Shown: positions 17,870-26,606 of the stretch, piece by piece
Layout: every line of letters begins with the position of its first letter
Position numbering within the stretch: position 1 is the first letter of the stretch
NCBI GenBank assembly: GCA_965228615.1
Contig: CBDDHT010000004.1
Coordinates: 3,038,001 to 3,102,000, forward strand
Source: CBDDHT01 sp965228615
Lineage (GTDB): Bacteria; Pseudomonadota; Alphaproteobacteria; Rhizobiales; Methyloligellaceae
Direction: 5' to 3'
DNA length: 64,000 nt
The notes under the pieces: model-generated
Told to the model about the DNA's origin: nothing
The model's database searches: none
The model's input: the letters and a program-made list of their open reading frames with translations, nothing else
Made by a program: the position numbers and the translations under genes

Positions 17870-18397
17870 TTGAGTAACGAACACTGCATAGAGTCGCTGA
17901 CAGTCGATGGTTTCGATAGGCATCGGGAGGAACTCGCACGCGTTCTGAATGCGTGCGTTCATGACGGCGCCAGTGTCAATTTCATCGTGCCGCATAGCAT
18001 CGATGAAAGTCGCGCATTCTGGAAGCAGAAGGTGAGGCCAGGCTTGGCGGATGCAACCCGCATCCTGCTGGTCGTCAAATCCGAAGACCGGATTGCGGGC
18101 ACCGTGCAACTGGTTTTCGATACACCGCCCAACCAGACCCACAGAGCCGATGTGTCGAAACTCCTCGTCCATCCCGATTTCAGGAGCCGGGGGATCGGCA
18201 GAGCGCTCATGGTTTCGCTTGAGGAAAAAGCAAGCAAGATTGGACGCACGCTTCTGACCCTCGATACCGCCGGCGCACACGCCGAAAAGCTTTATCTATC
18301 GCTCGGATATGCCATTGCGGGCATCATTCCCGCCTATGCGCGAGATCCGATTGAGGATCGACTGGACCCTGCGATATTCATGTACAAGATGCTTTGA
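17870..18397 (+). CDS. GNAT-family N-acetyltransferase
   Basis: 175 residues from TTG 17870, with GAGG 4 nt upstream, a short spacing that leaves some doubt about the exact start. The acetyl-CoA binding loop is clear: LLVHPDFRSRGIGRALM (about 99-115), followed by LTLDTAGAHAEKLYLSLGY at the C-terminal half. It transfers an acetyl group from acetyl-CoA to an amine; the acceptor is unknown. It is the second gene of a unit with the XRE-cupin regulator. Confidence 0.85.
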   Translation: MSNEHCIESLTVDGFDRHREELARVLNACVHDGASVNFIVPHSIDESRAFWKQKVRPGLADATRILLVVKSEDRIAGTVQLVFDTPPNQTHRADVSKLLVHPDFRSRGIGRALMVSLEEKASKIGRTLLTLDTAGAHAEKLYLSLGYAIAGIIPAYARDPIEDRLDPAIFMYKML

Positions 18398-18407
18398 GGC
18401 TTATGGA

Positions 18408-18704
18408 TCAGCCCTTCAGCAGGAGGGAGATATCCAGATAGATATCGCCGATCGATGACTTGCCCGATGTGTATTCTCCATCCGGGTCATAATAGTCTTG
18501 CTGCGCTTTGCCGATTGCCGAAAGAACGGCTTCCCCATACTGATCCGCCGTTCCCTGAACCGGTACTTCACCGAAGACGCGTCTTGCTTCGCTCACGGCA
18601 CCTACACACACCATCCGGTCGTACTGGCTTTGGCTGGCCGCAGCGCTCCGCTTGTCGATAATGTCGGATATCGCCGACTGCATCTCTTCGGCAGTCATCG
18701 TCAT
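18408..18704 (-). CDS. 98-residue protein coupled to the dioxygenase
   Basis: 98 residues from ATG 18704 (MTMTAEEMQS), 20 bp after the stop of the TauD-type gene. Acidic, with helical-looking N-terminal half (EEMQSAISDIIDK), one Cys near the middle (RMVCVGAV) and a C-terminal segment ending LDISLLLKG. No signal peptide. I do not recognise a family. Its consistent strand and close spacing suggest an accessory subunit or regulator of the dioxygenase. A longer frame to 18845 overlaps the dioxygenase coding region and is not likely. Confidence 0.55.
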   Translation of the reverse strand: MTMTAEEMQSAISDIIDKRSAAASQSQYDRMVCVGAVSEARRVFGEVPVQGTADQYGEAVLSAIGKAQQDYYDPDGEYTSGKSSIGDIYLDISLLLKG

Positions 18705-18724
18705 GGCTGGCCCCGCATCCGGTA

Positions 18725-19759
18725 TCAGGCAGCCGCCGGGGCACCGGACCAGACACCGCCGCGCGGTCCGGTGTTGTAGCGGTCGGCAAACTCCGGCGCC
18801 AAAGGCCGCGGCTCGCGGGTATTGAGCCACAGACGTAGCAGACAACGCCGCCGTTCAGGCTCGGGCCAATCCTCGAACCCGGTTCGCCAATGCAGTAGCA
18901 CATAGTTGTTCACGAACTGGATGTCCCCCCGCTCCAGCCACATGTCCAGGCGAACCTCTTCGCTGAGAGCGGTGTCGAGCACACTGGCAAGTGCCGCTTC
19001 GTCTTCTTCGGCAAGCGGCTGACCGATCTTGTCATGGGCCGAACGCATGATCTTGTCGTTGATGCAACAGCTCATATAACCCTCATGTCGGCTAAATACC
19101 GGTATGCGGTTATGGGTAACCTCATCGAGCTGGCGTGTCGGGCCTTCCCCGCGCAGGTCATGATGATAGCCGGTCAGGAGCCGTTCCAGATGCTCGGGAT
19201 GCCGCTCAAGCAATTCATTGAAGACCGTCATCGAACTTGCAATGGCGCTATGACCGCCCGATCTCGCCGGCTGCAGACACAGCAGAGCCGTAATATCGGA
19301 TGTGTCGACATGAGGATGCAGCTTGTCGCTCGAACGGTAGCCGCGATCGTTCACATTGTTCACATAACTCTGGCCGCGATTGGTGACCTCGGCGATGAGT
19401 TGGCCTTCGCCGTTCTGGCTGATGGGATTGCCGAGATAGCTTCCGATCCCCCAATACACCGCTTCTATCTGTTCACGGTTCCAGCGATCCAGCGGCAGAC
19501 CACGGATCAAGGCAAATCCGCGCCCGTTCTGAATCTGTTCGAGCAAGCCGGCCAATGTCACAGCGAAGCCGGCAAGCGGGAAATCGTCACGGCCGAACTG
19601 GCGGGCTTGTATGTCCGACGGCTGCAAACCAGCAAGAGCCGCCTCGATTTCGGACACTTCGCTTTCCGACACGTGATGGATCCAGCCTGGATCGTCACGC
19701 AACGCAGGCCCCCGCCATGCAACAGGTCCCTCGATCGGTTTCAGATCGCTCGAACGCAC
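18725..19759 (-). CDS. TauD/TfdA-type dioxygenase (long form)
   Basis: 344 residues. The 2-His-1-Asp iron site is seen as His150 and Asp152 (HPHVDTSD) and His290 (VLLHWRTGF), with an Arg-rich RRRCLLR segment (303-309) for 2-oxoglutarate. The N-terminal 80 residues are longer than in classical TauD. Similar long-form proteins include dioxygenases of quaternary-amine and clavaminate-like types. The reaction is a 2-oxoglutarate-dependent oxidation of unknown substrate. It leads into the 98-residue protein gene. Confidence 0.87.
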   Translation of the reverse strand: MRSSDLKPIEGPVAWRGPALRDDPGWIHHVSESEVSEIEAALAGLQPSDIQARQFGRDDFPLAGFAVTLAGLLEQIQNGRGFALIRGLPLDRWNREQIEAVYWGIGSYLGNPISQNGEGQLIAEVTNRGQSYVNNVNDRGYRSSDKLHPHVDTSDITALLCLQPARSGGHSAIASSMTVFNELLERHPEHLERLLTGYHHDLRGEGPTRQLDEVTHNRIPVFSRHEGYMSCCINDKIMRSAHDKIGQPLAEEDEAALASVLDTALSEEVRLDMWLERGDIQFVNNYVLLHWRTGFEDWPEPERRRCLLRLWLNTREPRPLAPEFADRYNTGPRGGVWSGAPAAA

Positions 19760-19958
19760 ATCAATTCTCCGTGTTTGTCTGGGCGATATTTCAACCGCCT
19801 CCCCCGCCTATGTCAACGCAGCCAACGAGTCCGACCTCGGCGTCGACAAGCAGCTTGCGTGCACGATTGCAACCGGACTTGCTCGCCAATAGAAGTGACG
19901 CCTCACTTTTCCTGATACGATACCATGACATTCAGATTGCGTTTTGAGGTGTGACCAT

Positions 19959-20681
19959 ATGTTCAGGAGCTTTCTCGCAGTTGCGTTTTGCTACGTATTG
20001 TTGAACGTCAGTCCGCCCGTGACGGCCGAGCCGTTGACCTATGGCAACCAGTGGGATCCATTCTACAAGAAGCTCTCGAAGGAAAACCCGCAACTAATGC
20101 CGCCGGATTGGCGGGAACAGATCACTTTGCCACCGCCGCCGGGCGATGCGTTCACGCGCGAGGAAGTCACCTACATCATCGCCCTGAAACCCCTGCGCGG
20201 CAAATATCAGAGCCAGATCGATGCGCAGATCAGAGACGTTGTCCATCCATTCACCCAAGGCCTGTCGCTCGACTCACAGCGCACAGCAGCGCTGGTGACT
20301 TTCTGGGAGGCGGTGCTTCCGGACGTCACGCGTGTGGCCATGCACTTCAAGGCGAAGTTCGATCGGGCACGACCACGTCAATATTCGACGGAAATCGCAG
20401 CTTCGATTGCGCCGCCCGGGCATCCCGCCTATCCGAGCGGTCACTCGACCGACGCACATACATTGGCGCTGCTCCTCTCCAGCATATGGCCAGAGAAAAA
20501 GACACAGCTTCTCAGCATCGCCTTTCAGATCGCCATGAATCGTGAAATCGGCGGCGTGCATTATCGATCGGACACGGCAGCCGGCTATCTACTCGCACAG
20601 CAGATTGCTGCGCTCCTGCCGCAGAACCCCAAGGCAAAAAAGCTGATCGAAACGTTGAGGTCGGCGTTGCTCAAGAACTAG
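19959..20681 (+). CDS. Periplasmic PAP2-family acid phosphatase
   Basis: 240 residues from ATG 19959, chosen for the GAGGTG site 8 nt upstream. A signal peptide (about 1-24, ending VTAEP) sends it to the periplasm. All three class A/PAP2 motifs are present: K-x6-RP (KFDRARP), PSGH (AYPSGHST) and the SR-x5-H-x3-D block as NREIGGVHYRSD, where Asn replaces the usual Ser. It removes phosphate from small phosphomonoesters through a phospho-histidine. It stands alone between the dioxygenase unit and the next cluster. Confidence 0.88.
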   Translation: MFRSFLAVAFCYVLLNVSPPVTAEPLTYGNQWDPFYKKLSKENPQLMPPDWREQITLPPPPGDAFTREEVTYIIALKPLRGKYQSQIDAQIRDVVHPFTQGLSLDSQRTAALVTFWEAVLPDVTRVAMHFKAKFDRARPRQYSTEIAASIAPPGHPAYPSGHSTDAHTLALLLSSIWPEKKTQLLSIAFQIAMNREIGGVHYRSDTAAGYLLAQQIAALLPQNPKAKKLIETLRSALLKN

Positions 20682-20899
20682 GACGAGGACCCACAGACAC
20701 CCAACGATAATCTGACTGCTGCCAGTCTGATGAAGGCAGGGTAATTCTGCGCCAACCCATCTTCGCGAAGGGCGATGCGCGGTAAACCGCGTGATCAGTG
20801 TTGAATGGCAAAACGCCATCAACAGCGAACGACCAAGTTCGCCGCTTGTGACCCACCCCGGACATTTGTTTCACAACGACTAATAGCAGCAAGGCGGAC

Positions 20900-20938
20900 A
20901 AACCGGCCGTTGGAAGAAACTATTTCAACGGCCGGTTT
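20900..20938. repeat. Perfect 13-bp inverted repeat
   Basis: AAACCGGCCGTTG (20900-20912) and CAACGGCCGGTTT (20926-20938) are exact reverse complements around 13 nt. It lies in the 445-bp gap after the phosphatase gene. No T-run follows on either side, so it may be a factor-dependent terminator or a structured RNA end. The rest of the gap (20682-20978) shows nothing I can name. Confidence 0.55.
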
Positions 20939-20978
20939 CGAAATGCCGCACCAAACTGAACGCTTTTATTTTTCAATA

Positions 20979-21022
20979 TTGACAATTAATTCCTTCGCCC
21001 TCATATGCTGTCAAACATGACA
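20979..21022 (+). promoter_or_regulatory. Promoter and TetR-type operator of the Rieske cluster
   Basis: TTGACA at 20979-20984 is a perfect -35 box; CATATG at 21002-21007 is a fair -10 box at 17-bp spacing. Overlapping the expected start point is TGTCA-AACA-TGACA (21009-21022), a perfect inverted repeat. The TetR gene begins 104 bp later, so autorepression of the whole cluster is the simple reading. Confidence 0.6.
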
Positions 21023-21126
21023 AATTATGGTGGATCATGAAACCTCTGAAAATTTCATTTGTGACACTGCGGCCAGGCGGTACCGAAACCGTCGTGTTGC
21101 ATTGGCCAGAGCGTCCGTAGCGCGCC

Positions 21127-21720
21127 ATGGCAGGACGTCCCTCAAACCGCGATGAACGTTTTGAACAGGTCATGGTAGCGCTGACAAGCTGCGTTGCCCG
21201 CTATGGCCTGGACGGCGCATCACTCAGCGCGATTGCCAAGGAGGCTGGTTTGTCCCGTCCTTTGATCAGGCATCATCTGGGCAATCGAGACGAGATGATT
21301 GCGGCTCTTAAAGACTATTTGTTGCAAAGCTTTGCGGTGCAGAACGAGGCAATGATCGCCAGTTTGCCTACCGAAGCACGGTCGGAGGCACTGGTCGATC
21401 TGCTGTTTTGCGACAGTGCCGGGTCCTCGCCGGACATGGTTCTCGCCTTCGCGGCGTTGACGGCCCGGTCCGCTGAAGACACCGGTCTGCGTGCGGCCTG
21501 CCGCGAATCTATTTTGGAGTTCGAGGCTGCGGTCGCAAGCATATTGCGCTCTGACCATCGGCAAGCCGACGGCGATGCCTTGAACGCGGCCGCACATGGC
21601 ATCGCCGCGCTGTATCTAAACGTAGCGTCACTGGCACCGCTGGATATGCCACAGGAATGGAAAGAAACCGCACATGAAGTCGCGCGGAAAATGCTGAATG
21701 GATTGGAGAACAATCAATGA
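21127..21720 (+). CDS. TetR-family transcriptional regulator
   Basis: 197 residues. HTH at about 10-56 (SLSAIAKEAGLSRPLIRHHLGNRDEM), then a helical ligand-binding domain of normal length. It overlaps the next gene by 4 nt (ATGA) and is the first gene of a unit with the small membrane protein, Rieske oxygenase and reductase. It likely represses this unit through the palindrome at 21009-21022 and is released by the substrate or an intermediate. Confidence 0.9.
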   Translation: MAGRPSNRDERFEQVMVALTSCVARYGLDGASLSAIAKEAGLSRPLIRHHLGNRDEMIAALKDYLLQSFAVQNEAMIASLPTEARSEALVDLLFCDSAGSSPDMVLAFAALTARSAEDTGLRAACRESILEFEAAVASILRSDHRQADGDALNAAAHGIAALYLNVASLAPLDMPQEWKETAHEVARKMLNGLENNQ

Positions 21721-21968
21721 AACAAGATCGATTGCTCAACTACATTGCGTTTGCCGCGCTGATGATATCGACGGCGTTCGGCTTCCAGTCGCTCTGGGGT
21801 CTCTTGTTCCTCTACTGGACGATCCCGAATTTCTACTCGGGCCACGCCTTCCTGCTATCGGAGGTAACACGCGACGATGATCCGATTCTGTTCTGGCTGA
21901 TCCAGATCGCCTGGGTGGTGCTCGGTCTGATGCTGATTGCTGCTGATTTCTTCCCCGGCTGGAGCTGA
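21717..21968 (+). CDS. Small two- to three-helix membrane protein of the Rieske cluster
   Basis: 83 residues. Hydrophobic segments at about 9-35 and 57-78, with short polar ends. It overlaps tetR by 4 nt and is followed 3 bp later by the oxygenase gene, so it is made in step with both. No family recognised. A permease-like or electron-transfer anchor role could be imagined, but nothing in the sequence shows it. It is too short for a transporter by itself. Confidence 0.65.
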   Translation: MKQDRLLNYIAFAALMISTAFGFQSLWGLLFLYWTIPNFYSGHAFLLSEVTRDDDPILFWLIQIAWVVLGLMLIAADFFPGWS

Positions 21969-21971
21969 CCA

Positions 21972-23126
21972 ATGCCCCGAATGCTGCACCTGCTGCCAGT
22001 TGATGCCTATACAAGCCAAGAGTGGTTCGACCGCGAAATACGGGACATCTTCTCGAAAACCTGGCGCTATGCCGGATTCATGGAAGATGTCAGCGAACCA
22101 GGCCAGTACATCACTGTGCAAGCGGGCTTGAACAATATCTTTGTGGTGATGGGCCGCGACCGCCGGCTACGCGCTTTCCACAACATCTGCCGTCATCGGG
22201 GAACGCAATTGATCCGCGCGGTGGGCAAGACCCAGAAGGCACTGACCTGCCCCTACCACGATTGGACCGATGATCTGGAAGGAAATCTGATCTCAGTGCC
22301 TGAAGAGCAGGAAGAGTTCGGCCAAGTCGATAAATCCTGCCTCGGCCTGAAACCCGCGAAGGTCGACATCTGGAAGTCGATGATTTTTGTCCATCCGGAC
22401 CCAGACGCGTCATCGATCGCCCAATGGTTCGGTCCGGTGGAACCGCATATCGGACCACATGTCCCGGAAGAACTGGTCGAATATGAAGAGCTGAAAACCG
22501 GTTATGAGATCAAGGCCAACTGGAAAGTCGTGGTCGAGAATTACATCGACGTCTACCACCTGAGCCACCTGCATTCGAACACGCTGCAGATGTATGACCA
22601 CAAGGCCGCACAGTATCACTGGGAAGGCCCGCACTACATGTTCTGGGAGCCGCCGGTTGAAGCGTTTCTGAAGGATCAGGAAAGCAAGCTGATAGCGCCA
22701 AGGGTGATCCCCAAAGATATGAATGGCGCCTGGGTTCCAATGCTGTTCCCGGGGGTCGGGCTGGCGGGATCCGAGGATGGCTGGAACATCTTCATTGTCG
22801 AACCGCTCGGGCCTGAACTGACCCGGGTCAGCAACCGAGGCCGCGTGTCGAACAGCTCTGACTGGGAGTTCTCCAAACAGTCGATGAAGTCTTCGATGTT
22901 CTGGGCCAAGTTCGGTCTCAGCGGCAAATATGAGGCCCACGATGCGATGAGCGAGGACGATCCGATGGTCGCCGGCGACTTCACCGGAGAGGATATCTAT
23001 GCCTGCGAACAGCAGCAGAAATCGCTGAAGTCACCCTTTTTCGAAGTTGGCCCGGCTTCAAAAGGTGAAAGCCCTGTTGTCGAGCACCAGAAGGTTGTTC
23101 TGGAGTGGCTGGAGTCCGGCAAGTGA
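21972..23126 (+). CDS. Rieske non-heme iron oxygenase, alpha subunit
   Basis: 384 residues. Rieske [2Fe-2S] ligands are Cys73/His75 (CRHRGTQL) and Cys93/His96 (CPYHDWTDDLEG). The catalytic iron site is in VENYIDVYHLSHLH with Asp193, His196 and His201. The bridging acid is Asp193, as in the family. Such enzymes hydroxylate or N/O-dealkylate a substrate with O2 and electrons from the partner reductase. The single-component alpha type with a reductase of the following kind is known for betaine, carnitine and stachydrine demethylases. Here the residues around the iron site differ from those, so the substrate stays open. Confidence 0.9.
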   Translation: MPRMLHLLPVDAYTSQEWFDREIRDIFSKTWRYAGFMEDVSEPGQYITVQAGLNNIFVVMGRDRRLRAFHNICRHRGTQLIRAVGKTQKALTCPYHDWTDDLEGNLISVPEEQEEFGQVDKSCLGLKPAKVDIWKSMIFVHPDPDASSIAQWFGPVEPHIGPHVPEELVEYEELKTGYEIKANWKVVVENYIDVYHLSHLHSNTLQMYDHKAAQYHWEGPHYMFWEPPVEAFLKDQESKLIAPRVIPKDMNGAWVPMLFPGVGLAGSEDGWNIFIVEPLGPELTRVSNRGRVSNSSDWEFSKQSMKSSMFWAKFGLSGKYEAHDAMSEDDPMVAGDFTGEDIYACEQQQKSLKSPFFEVGPASKGESPVVEHQKVVLEWLESGK

Positions 23127-24187
23127 GCGTGCGCAACTTCCATCCGCTGACCGTTCTGGATACCCGCGAGGAAATCGGCGGCATGGCCAAGACGGTATAT
23201 TTCGACGTACCCGACTCCTTGCACGAGGCCTTCACCTGGCGACCCGGCCAGCATCTGTCCCTCCGTTTCACGGTGAATAGAGAGGAACAGCGCCGCAGCT
23301 ACTCCATCTCTTCCTCGCCTTTTACCGGTGACCCGTTGCGGATCACGGTGAAGCGGGTGAAAGCCGGCATTGTCAGCAACCACATCAACGACAATGTGCA
23401 AAAAGGCGACGTGATCGACGTGATACCGCCCTTTGGCGGGTTTTGCCTCGATCCCAGCACGACGGCACGGCGCACGCATTACTTCTTCGGCGCTGGCTCC
23501 GGCATCACACCACTCTATGCGATGCTCAGTTCGGTCATGGCGGCGGAGCCCGCCTCATTCGCCCATCTCGCCTATGGCAACAACAACGAAAAGAGCATTT
23601 TGCTGGAGGACGGTCTGAATGCCTTGTGGGAAAGCAACCCTGACCGAATGACAATCCACCACGTCTTCTCCAAACCTGGATTTTGGTCCGCCGCCGACTA
23701 TTGGCGCAAAGGTGTCATCGATAAATCCGCGATAGAGTCACTGATCGCCGAGAACCCACCCTATGCACAGGACGCGCAGTACTATGTATGCGGGCCGGGC
23801 AGAATGAACATCGCGGTAAAGACCGCGTTGATGTCGATAGACGTTCCCGCATCCCGCATACACATGGAGAGCTACGGTGGCACAGCCGAGCTGGACACGA
23901 GCATAGAGGGTGTGGCCGCAATGGCTGAGATCACATTGGGTGGAACCAAACACGCGGTCGACGTCGCCAGGGGGCAGACTGTGTTGGAGGCGGCGAAGGA
24001 AGCCGGCTTAAAACCACCTTTTTCCTGTCAGTCAGGCGTCTGCGGCGCCTGTCGCGCCAAACTGAGCAATGGAGCCGTCCATATGCGCACGCGTATGGCG
24101 CTTGAGGACGCGGATATATCCAAAGGCGCTATTCTCACCTGCCAATCCCTGCCAACGACGGACAACCTATCGCTCAGCTACGAATAG
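23123..24187 (+). CDS. FAD/NAD(P)H reductase with C-terminal [2Fe-2S] ferredoxin domain
   Basis: 354 residues from GTG 23123, which overlaps the oxygenase stop by 4 nt (GTGA). Order of domains: FAD-binding barrel (RRSYSIS near 65), NAD-binding domain (GAGSGITPLYAM near 130) and plant-type ferredoxin (CQSGVCGACRAKL plus a distal Cys in LTCQSLP). It passes electrons from NAD(P)H to the Rieske oxygenase. A frame extended to 23105 lacks a start context and would overlap more. Confidence 0.91.
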   Translation: MSVRNFHPLTVLDTREEIGGMAKTVYFDVPDSLHEAFTWRPGQHLSLRFTVNREEQRRSYSISSSPFTGDPLRITVKRVKAGIVSNHINDNVQKGDVIDVIPPFGGFCLDPSTTARRTHYFFGAGSGITPLYAMLSSVMAAEPASFAHLAYGNNNEKSILLEDGLNALWESNPDRMTIHHVFSKPGFWSAADYWRKGVIDKSAIESLIAENPPYAQDAQYYVCGPGRMNIAVKTALMSIDVPASRIHMESYGGTAELDTSIEGVAAMAEITLGGTKHAVDVARGQTVLEAAKEAGLKPPFSCQSGVCGACRAKLSNGAVHMRTRMALEDADISKGAILTCQSLPTTDNLSLSYE

Positions 24188-24299
24188 GTCACGAACGCGT
24201 ACCAGCTCCCTGGCCATGTGGGTGGCATCGCTCACCGCATTCGTTGCCGGAGCAGTCATCGGACGAACCGAAAGAACATCCGGTTTATCCTATTAGCAG

Positions 24300-24325
24300 A
24301 CATTACCGATATTGAATATCGCAAT
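24300..24325. terminator. Palindrome between convergent reductase and lysR genes
   Basis: ACATT (24300-24304) ... AATGT (24322-24326 region) flank a perfect GATATT-G-AATATC core (24308-24320). It sits between the stops of two convergent genes and is AT-rich. It may act as a weak bidirectional terminator or be a protein site. Confidence 0.35.
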
Positions 24326-24341
24326 GTGTGAGACGTCCGGT

Positions 24342-25241
24342 TTAGCCGGTCGATGCGTGCGGCTGGAAAGTGCTGACCTGCTGGGCCACGTCCACAACAA
24401 ACTCGATAAGTCCAGACTCAGCACTGCGGGGGTAGACCGCTTGAAACTCCAGATCATCGAGCGGCGGAGCCGTCTCCAGCAGACGTAGTTCACCCCGGTC
24501 ACGTTCATCCCGCAGCACCGATGGCGGTAACAGGCTGATACCCAGCCCGGCTTTCGTGAGCGACGCGACCACACCAAGGCTGTTGCACACATCGACCCGC
24601 CTCGGCCGCAATCCATAGCGCCGAAACCAGAGTTCGATCACATCATGTAAATTGGACTCCCGCCCCAGCGTGATGATCGGCAGGGCGGCAAGGTCCTCGG
24701 GCCGCAACTCACGGTCCGGAACCTCGAGACTGGTGCTGGCCATCCAATCATAGCGAATATGACCCAGCGATGTGGTCACCAGCCCAGGACCCTGCGCAGG
24801 TCCAGGTAACAGGGCGGCCTCCAATTCGCCGTTATTGAGCTTTTTCCAGATGCCCGCGGTGAGGTCGACATCGAGTTCCAGCACCACGCCTGGGAACTGG
24901 GCGTTGATCTTGCTGACCAGCACGGGCAGCCACGTCAGAGCAATGGTCTCAGTCACACCCAAACGAATACGACCCGTCATGGTTTGCGACCCGCCAAAGC
25001 GGCTGCGCGCCTCCTTGGTCATGGCAAGGATATGTTCCGCATATTCGAGGAATTCACGGCCCTTGGGCGTGAGTTGAATACGCCGCCGCGAGCGATCCAC
25101 GAGCGACGCATCGAGACTTCGCTCAAGTTCGCGAACCCGCATGGAGACCGCCGGCTGGGTCGTGTTGAGGGCACGAGCGGCCGCACTGATCCCGCCGGCT
25201 CGAGCGGCAAGAACGAACGCTTCGATCTGTTTGATGTTCAT
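24342..25241 (-). CDS. LysR-family regulator of the TRAP/CoA operon
   Basis: 299 residues, start MNIKQIEAFVLAA. HTH at about 3-60 (AARALNTTQPAVSMRV), then a two-lobed effector domain (about 90-295). It is divergent from the TRAP operon. The gap holds an inverted repeat and a TATAAT box, the classic layout for LysR activation of the neighbouring operon in response to the transported compound or its CoA ester. Confidence 0.9.
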   Translation of the reverse strand: MNIKQIEAFVLAARAGGISAAARALNTTQPAVSMRVRELERSLDASLVDRSRRRIQLTPKGREFLEYAEHILAMTKEARSRFGGSQTMTGRIRLGVTETIALTWLPVLVSKINAQFPGVVLELDVDLTAGIWKKLNNGELEAALLPGPAQGPGLVTTSLGHIRYDWMASTSLEVPDRELRPEDLAALPIITLGRESNLHDVIELWFRRYGLRPRRVDVCNSLGVVASLTKAGLGISLLPPSVLRDERDRGELRLLETAPPLDDLEFQAVYPRSAESGLIEFVVDVAQQVSTFQPHASTG

Positions 25242-25263
25242 GGGGAATTTTACATCAATATCT

Positions 25264-25306
25264 CTTATGCCAAAAGATAAGTTTATATAATTTGCACTGA
25301 TATAAT
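25264..25306 (+). promoter_or_regulatory. LysR-type box and -10 promoter element of the TRAP operon
   Basis: CTTAT-N8-ATAAG (25264-25281) is a perfect inverted repeat fitting the LysR T-N11-A rule. A perfect TATAAT lies at 25301-25306; the -35 position (about 25278-25283, TAAGTT) is poor. A good -10, a poor -35 and an operator overlapping it suggest activator dependence. The transcript would have a leader of roughly 180 nt before dctP. Confidence 0.55.
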
Positions 25307-25495
25307 GTTGTCCCCCATAATTCTCGCGGGAGGAAGGCCCGGCTTGGGACGCTGGACAACAATCAAAACCAACGGTTTGTCCCTTGGTCGATCTGTCGAT
25401 TGCCGGTTTGCTGATCTGTGATGGTAGCCGCGCATTTTCTCCTCAAGACACCGAGCGCACCGGCGTTCGGAAAACACATTTCTAGGGAGGAATGC

Positions 25496-26515
25496 ATGAA
25501 GGTTCGTCGAAAACTAACGGCCCTGTTGACTGCTGGGTTTCTAGCCGCCGGATTGACTGCCGAAGCGCCAGCCGCCGAGCTGCGCATGAGCAGCCAGTGG
25601 ACCGAGACGACCGCTGGCGCGAAAGTCGACAAGTGGTGGGCCAAGGAAATCGAAAAGCGCACCAAAGGCGCGGTGAAGATAAAGATCTTCTGGGCCGGCG
25701 TGCTGGGTAAGGCGAAGGAGAATCTCGGACTCATCCAACAAGGCGCCATCGATCTTGCCGCCATGTCTCCCGGATATTTCCCTGCGGAGCTGCCGTTTCA
25801 CGCGGCGCCGAACTCGATCCCCATGGCCATGTCACGGGTCGACCAAGCAACGGCGCTCATGGAACGGCTATTGACGGAAGTCCCCGAGTTCGACGAGGAA
25901 GCCAAGCGAAACGGCATGAAGTCCTTGTTTCTACATCATCTCAACCCCTACCAGCTCGTTTGCAAAGAACACATCAAAGGTCTTGCCGATATGAAGGGCA
26001 AGAAGGTCCGCACCTGGGGCAAGGACATGCCACGCATGGTTCAGGCAGCCGGCGGCGTGCCGGTAACCCTCGGCCTTGCACAATTGTATGAAGGACTGAG
26101 CCGGGGCACCGTGGACTGCATCCCGTTTTCGATGGACCTGATGGTCAACTACAAGATCTACGAGGTCGCGAAACACGTCCACGATGTGACCTTGTGGGAA
26201 GGCCCCACCAATGCGGTGTGGATTGGCCGCAAGATCTGGGAAAAAATGTCTCCGGAACACCAGAAGGTCGTTCAGGAGGTTTCTTTCGAAGCGGCAAAAC
26301 GCGACAGAGACCAAGTCATCGCCGCAGGCAAAGCCGCCATCGATACGCTCAAGGGCAAGGGCGTACAGTTTCACGAATTCCCGGACGCCGACAAAAAGGC
26401 CTGGAAAGCTGCCAACCCGGACTTCTTCGCCGACTTCATAAAAGGCCAGGAAGCCAAGGGGCGCGGCGAGGCAGCCAAGAAGACCATCGCTATTTGGCGC
26501 GAGGTCGTCAAATAG
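25496..26515 (+). CDS. TRAP transporter substrate-binding protein (DctP family)
   Basis: 339 residues from ATG 25496, preceded by GGGAGGA. Signal peptide about 1-24 (cleavage near APAAEL). The mature protein has the DctP fold: SSQWTETTAGAK start, an IKIFWAG strand and the KGKKVRTWGKD segment (about 161-171) that usually holds the Arg that binds the substrate carboxylate. It delivers an organic acid to the DctQM permease. First gene of a seven-gene co-directional set, separated from dctQ by a hairpin with T-run. Confidence 0.9.
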   Translation: MKVRRKLTALLTAGFLAAGLTAEAPAAELRMSSQWTETTAGAKVDKWWAKEIEKRTKGAVKIKIFWAGVLGKAKENLGLIQQGAIDLAAMSPGYFPAELPFHAAPNSIPMAMSRVDQATALMERLLTEVPEFDEEAKRNGMKSLFLHHLNPYQLVCKEHIKGLADMKGKKVRTWGKDMPRMVQAAGGVPVTLGLAQLYEGLSRGTVDCIPFSMDLMVNYKIYEVAKHVHDVTLWEGPTNAVWIGRKIWEKMSPEHQKVVQEVSFEAAKRDRDQVIAAGKAAIDTLKGKGVQFHEFPDADKKAWKAANPDFFADFIKGQEAKGRGEAAKKTIAIWREVVK

Positions 26516-26542
26516 GTGGAATGCGACATCCTCCCTGTTGCT

Positions 26543-26578
26543 CGGCGCGGCTACGACATCCGCGCCGGGCATCTTTTT
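26543..26578 (+). terminator. Intra-operon hairpin with T-run between dctP and dctQ
   Basis: CGGCGCGG (26543-26550) and CCGCGCCG (26560-26567) form a perfect 8-bp stem, followed by GGCATCTTTTTG. It resembles an intrinsic terminator just after dctP. Partial termination here would yield more binding protein than permease. A similar hairpin occurs in the second TRAP operon. Confidence 0.6.
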
Positions 26579-26606
26579 GCCGGCAATCAGAAATCTGGAG
26601 GACGTG

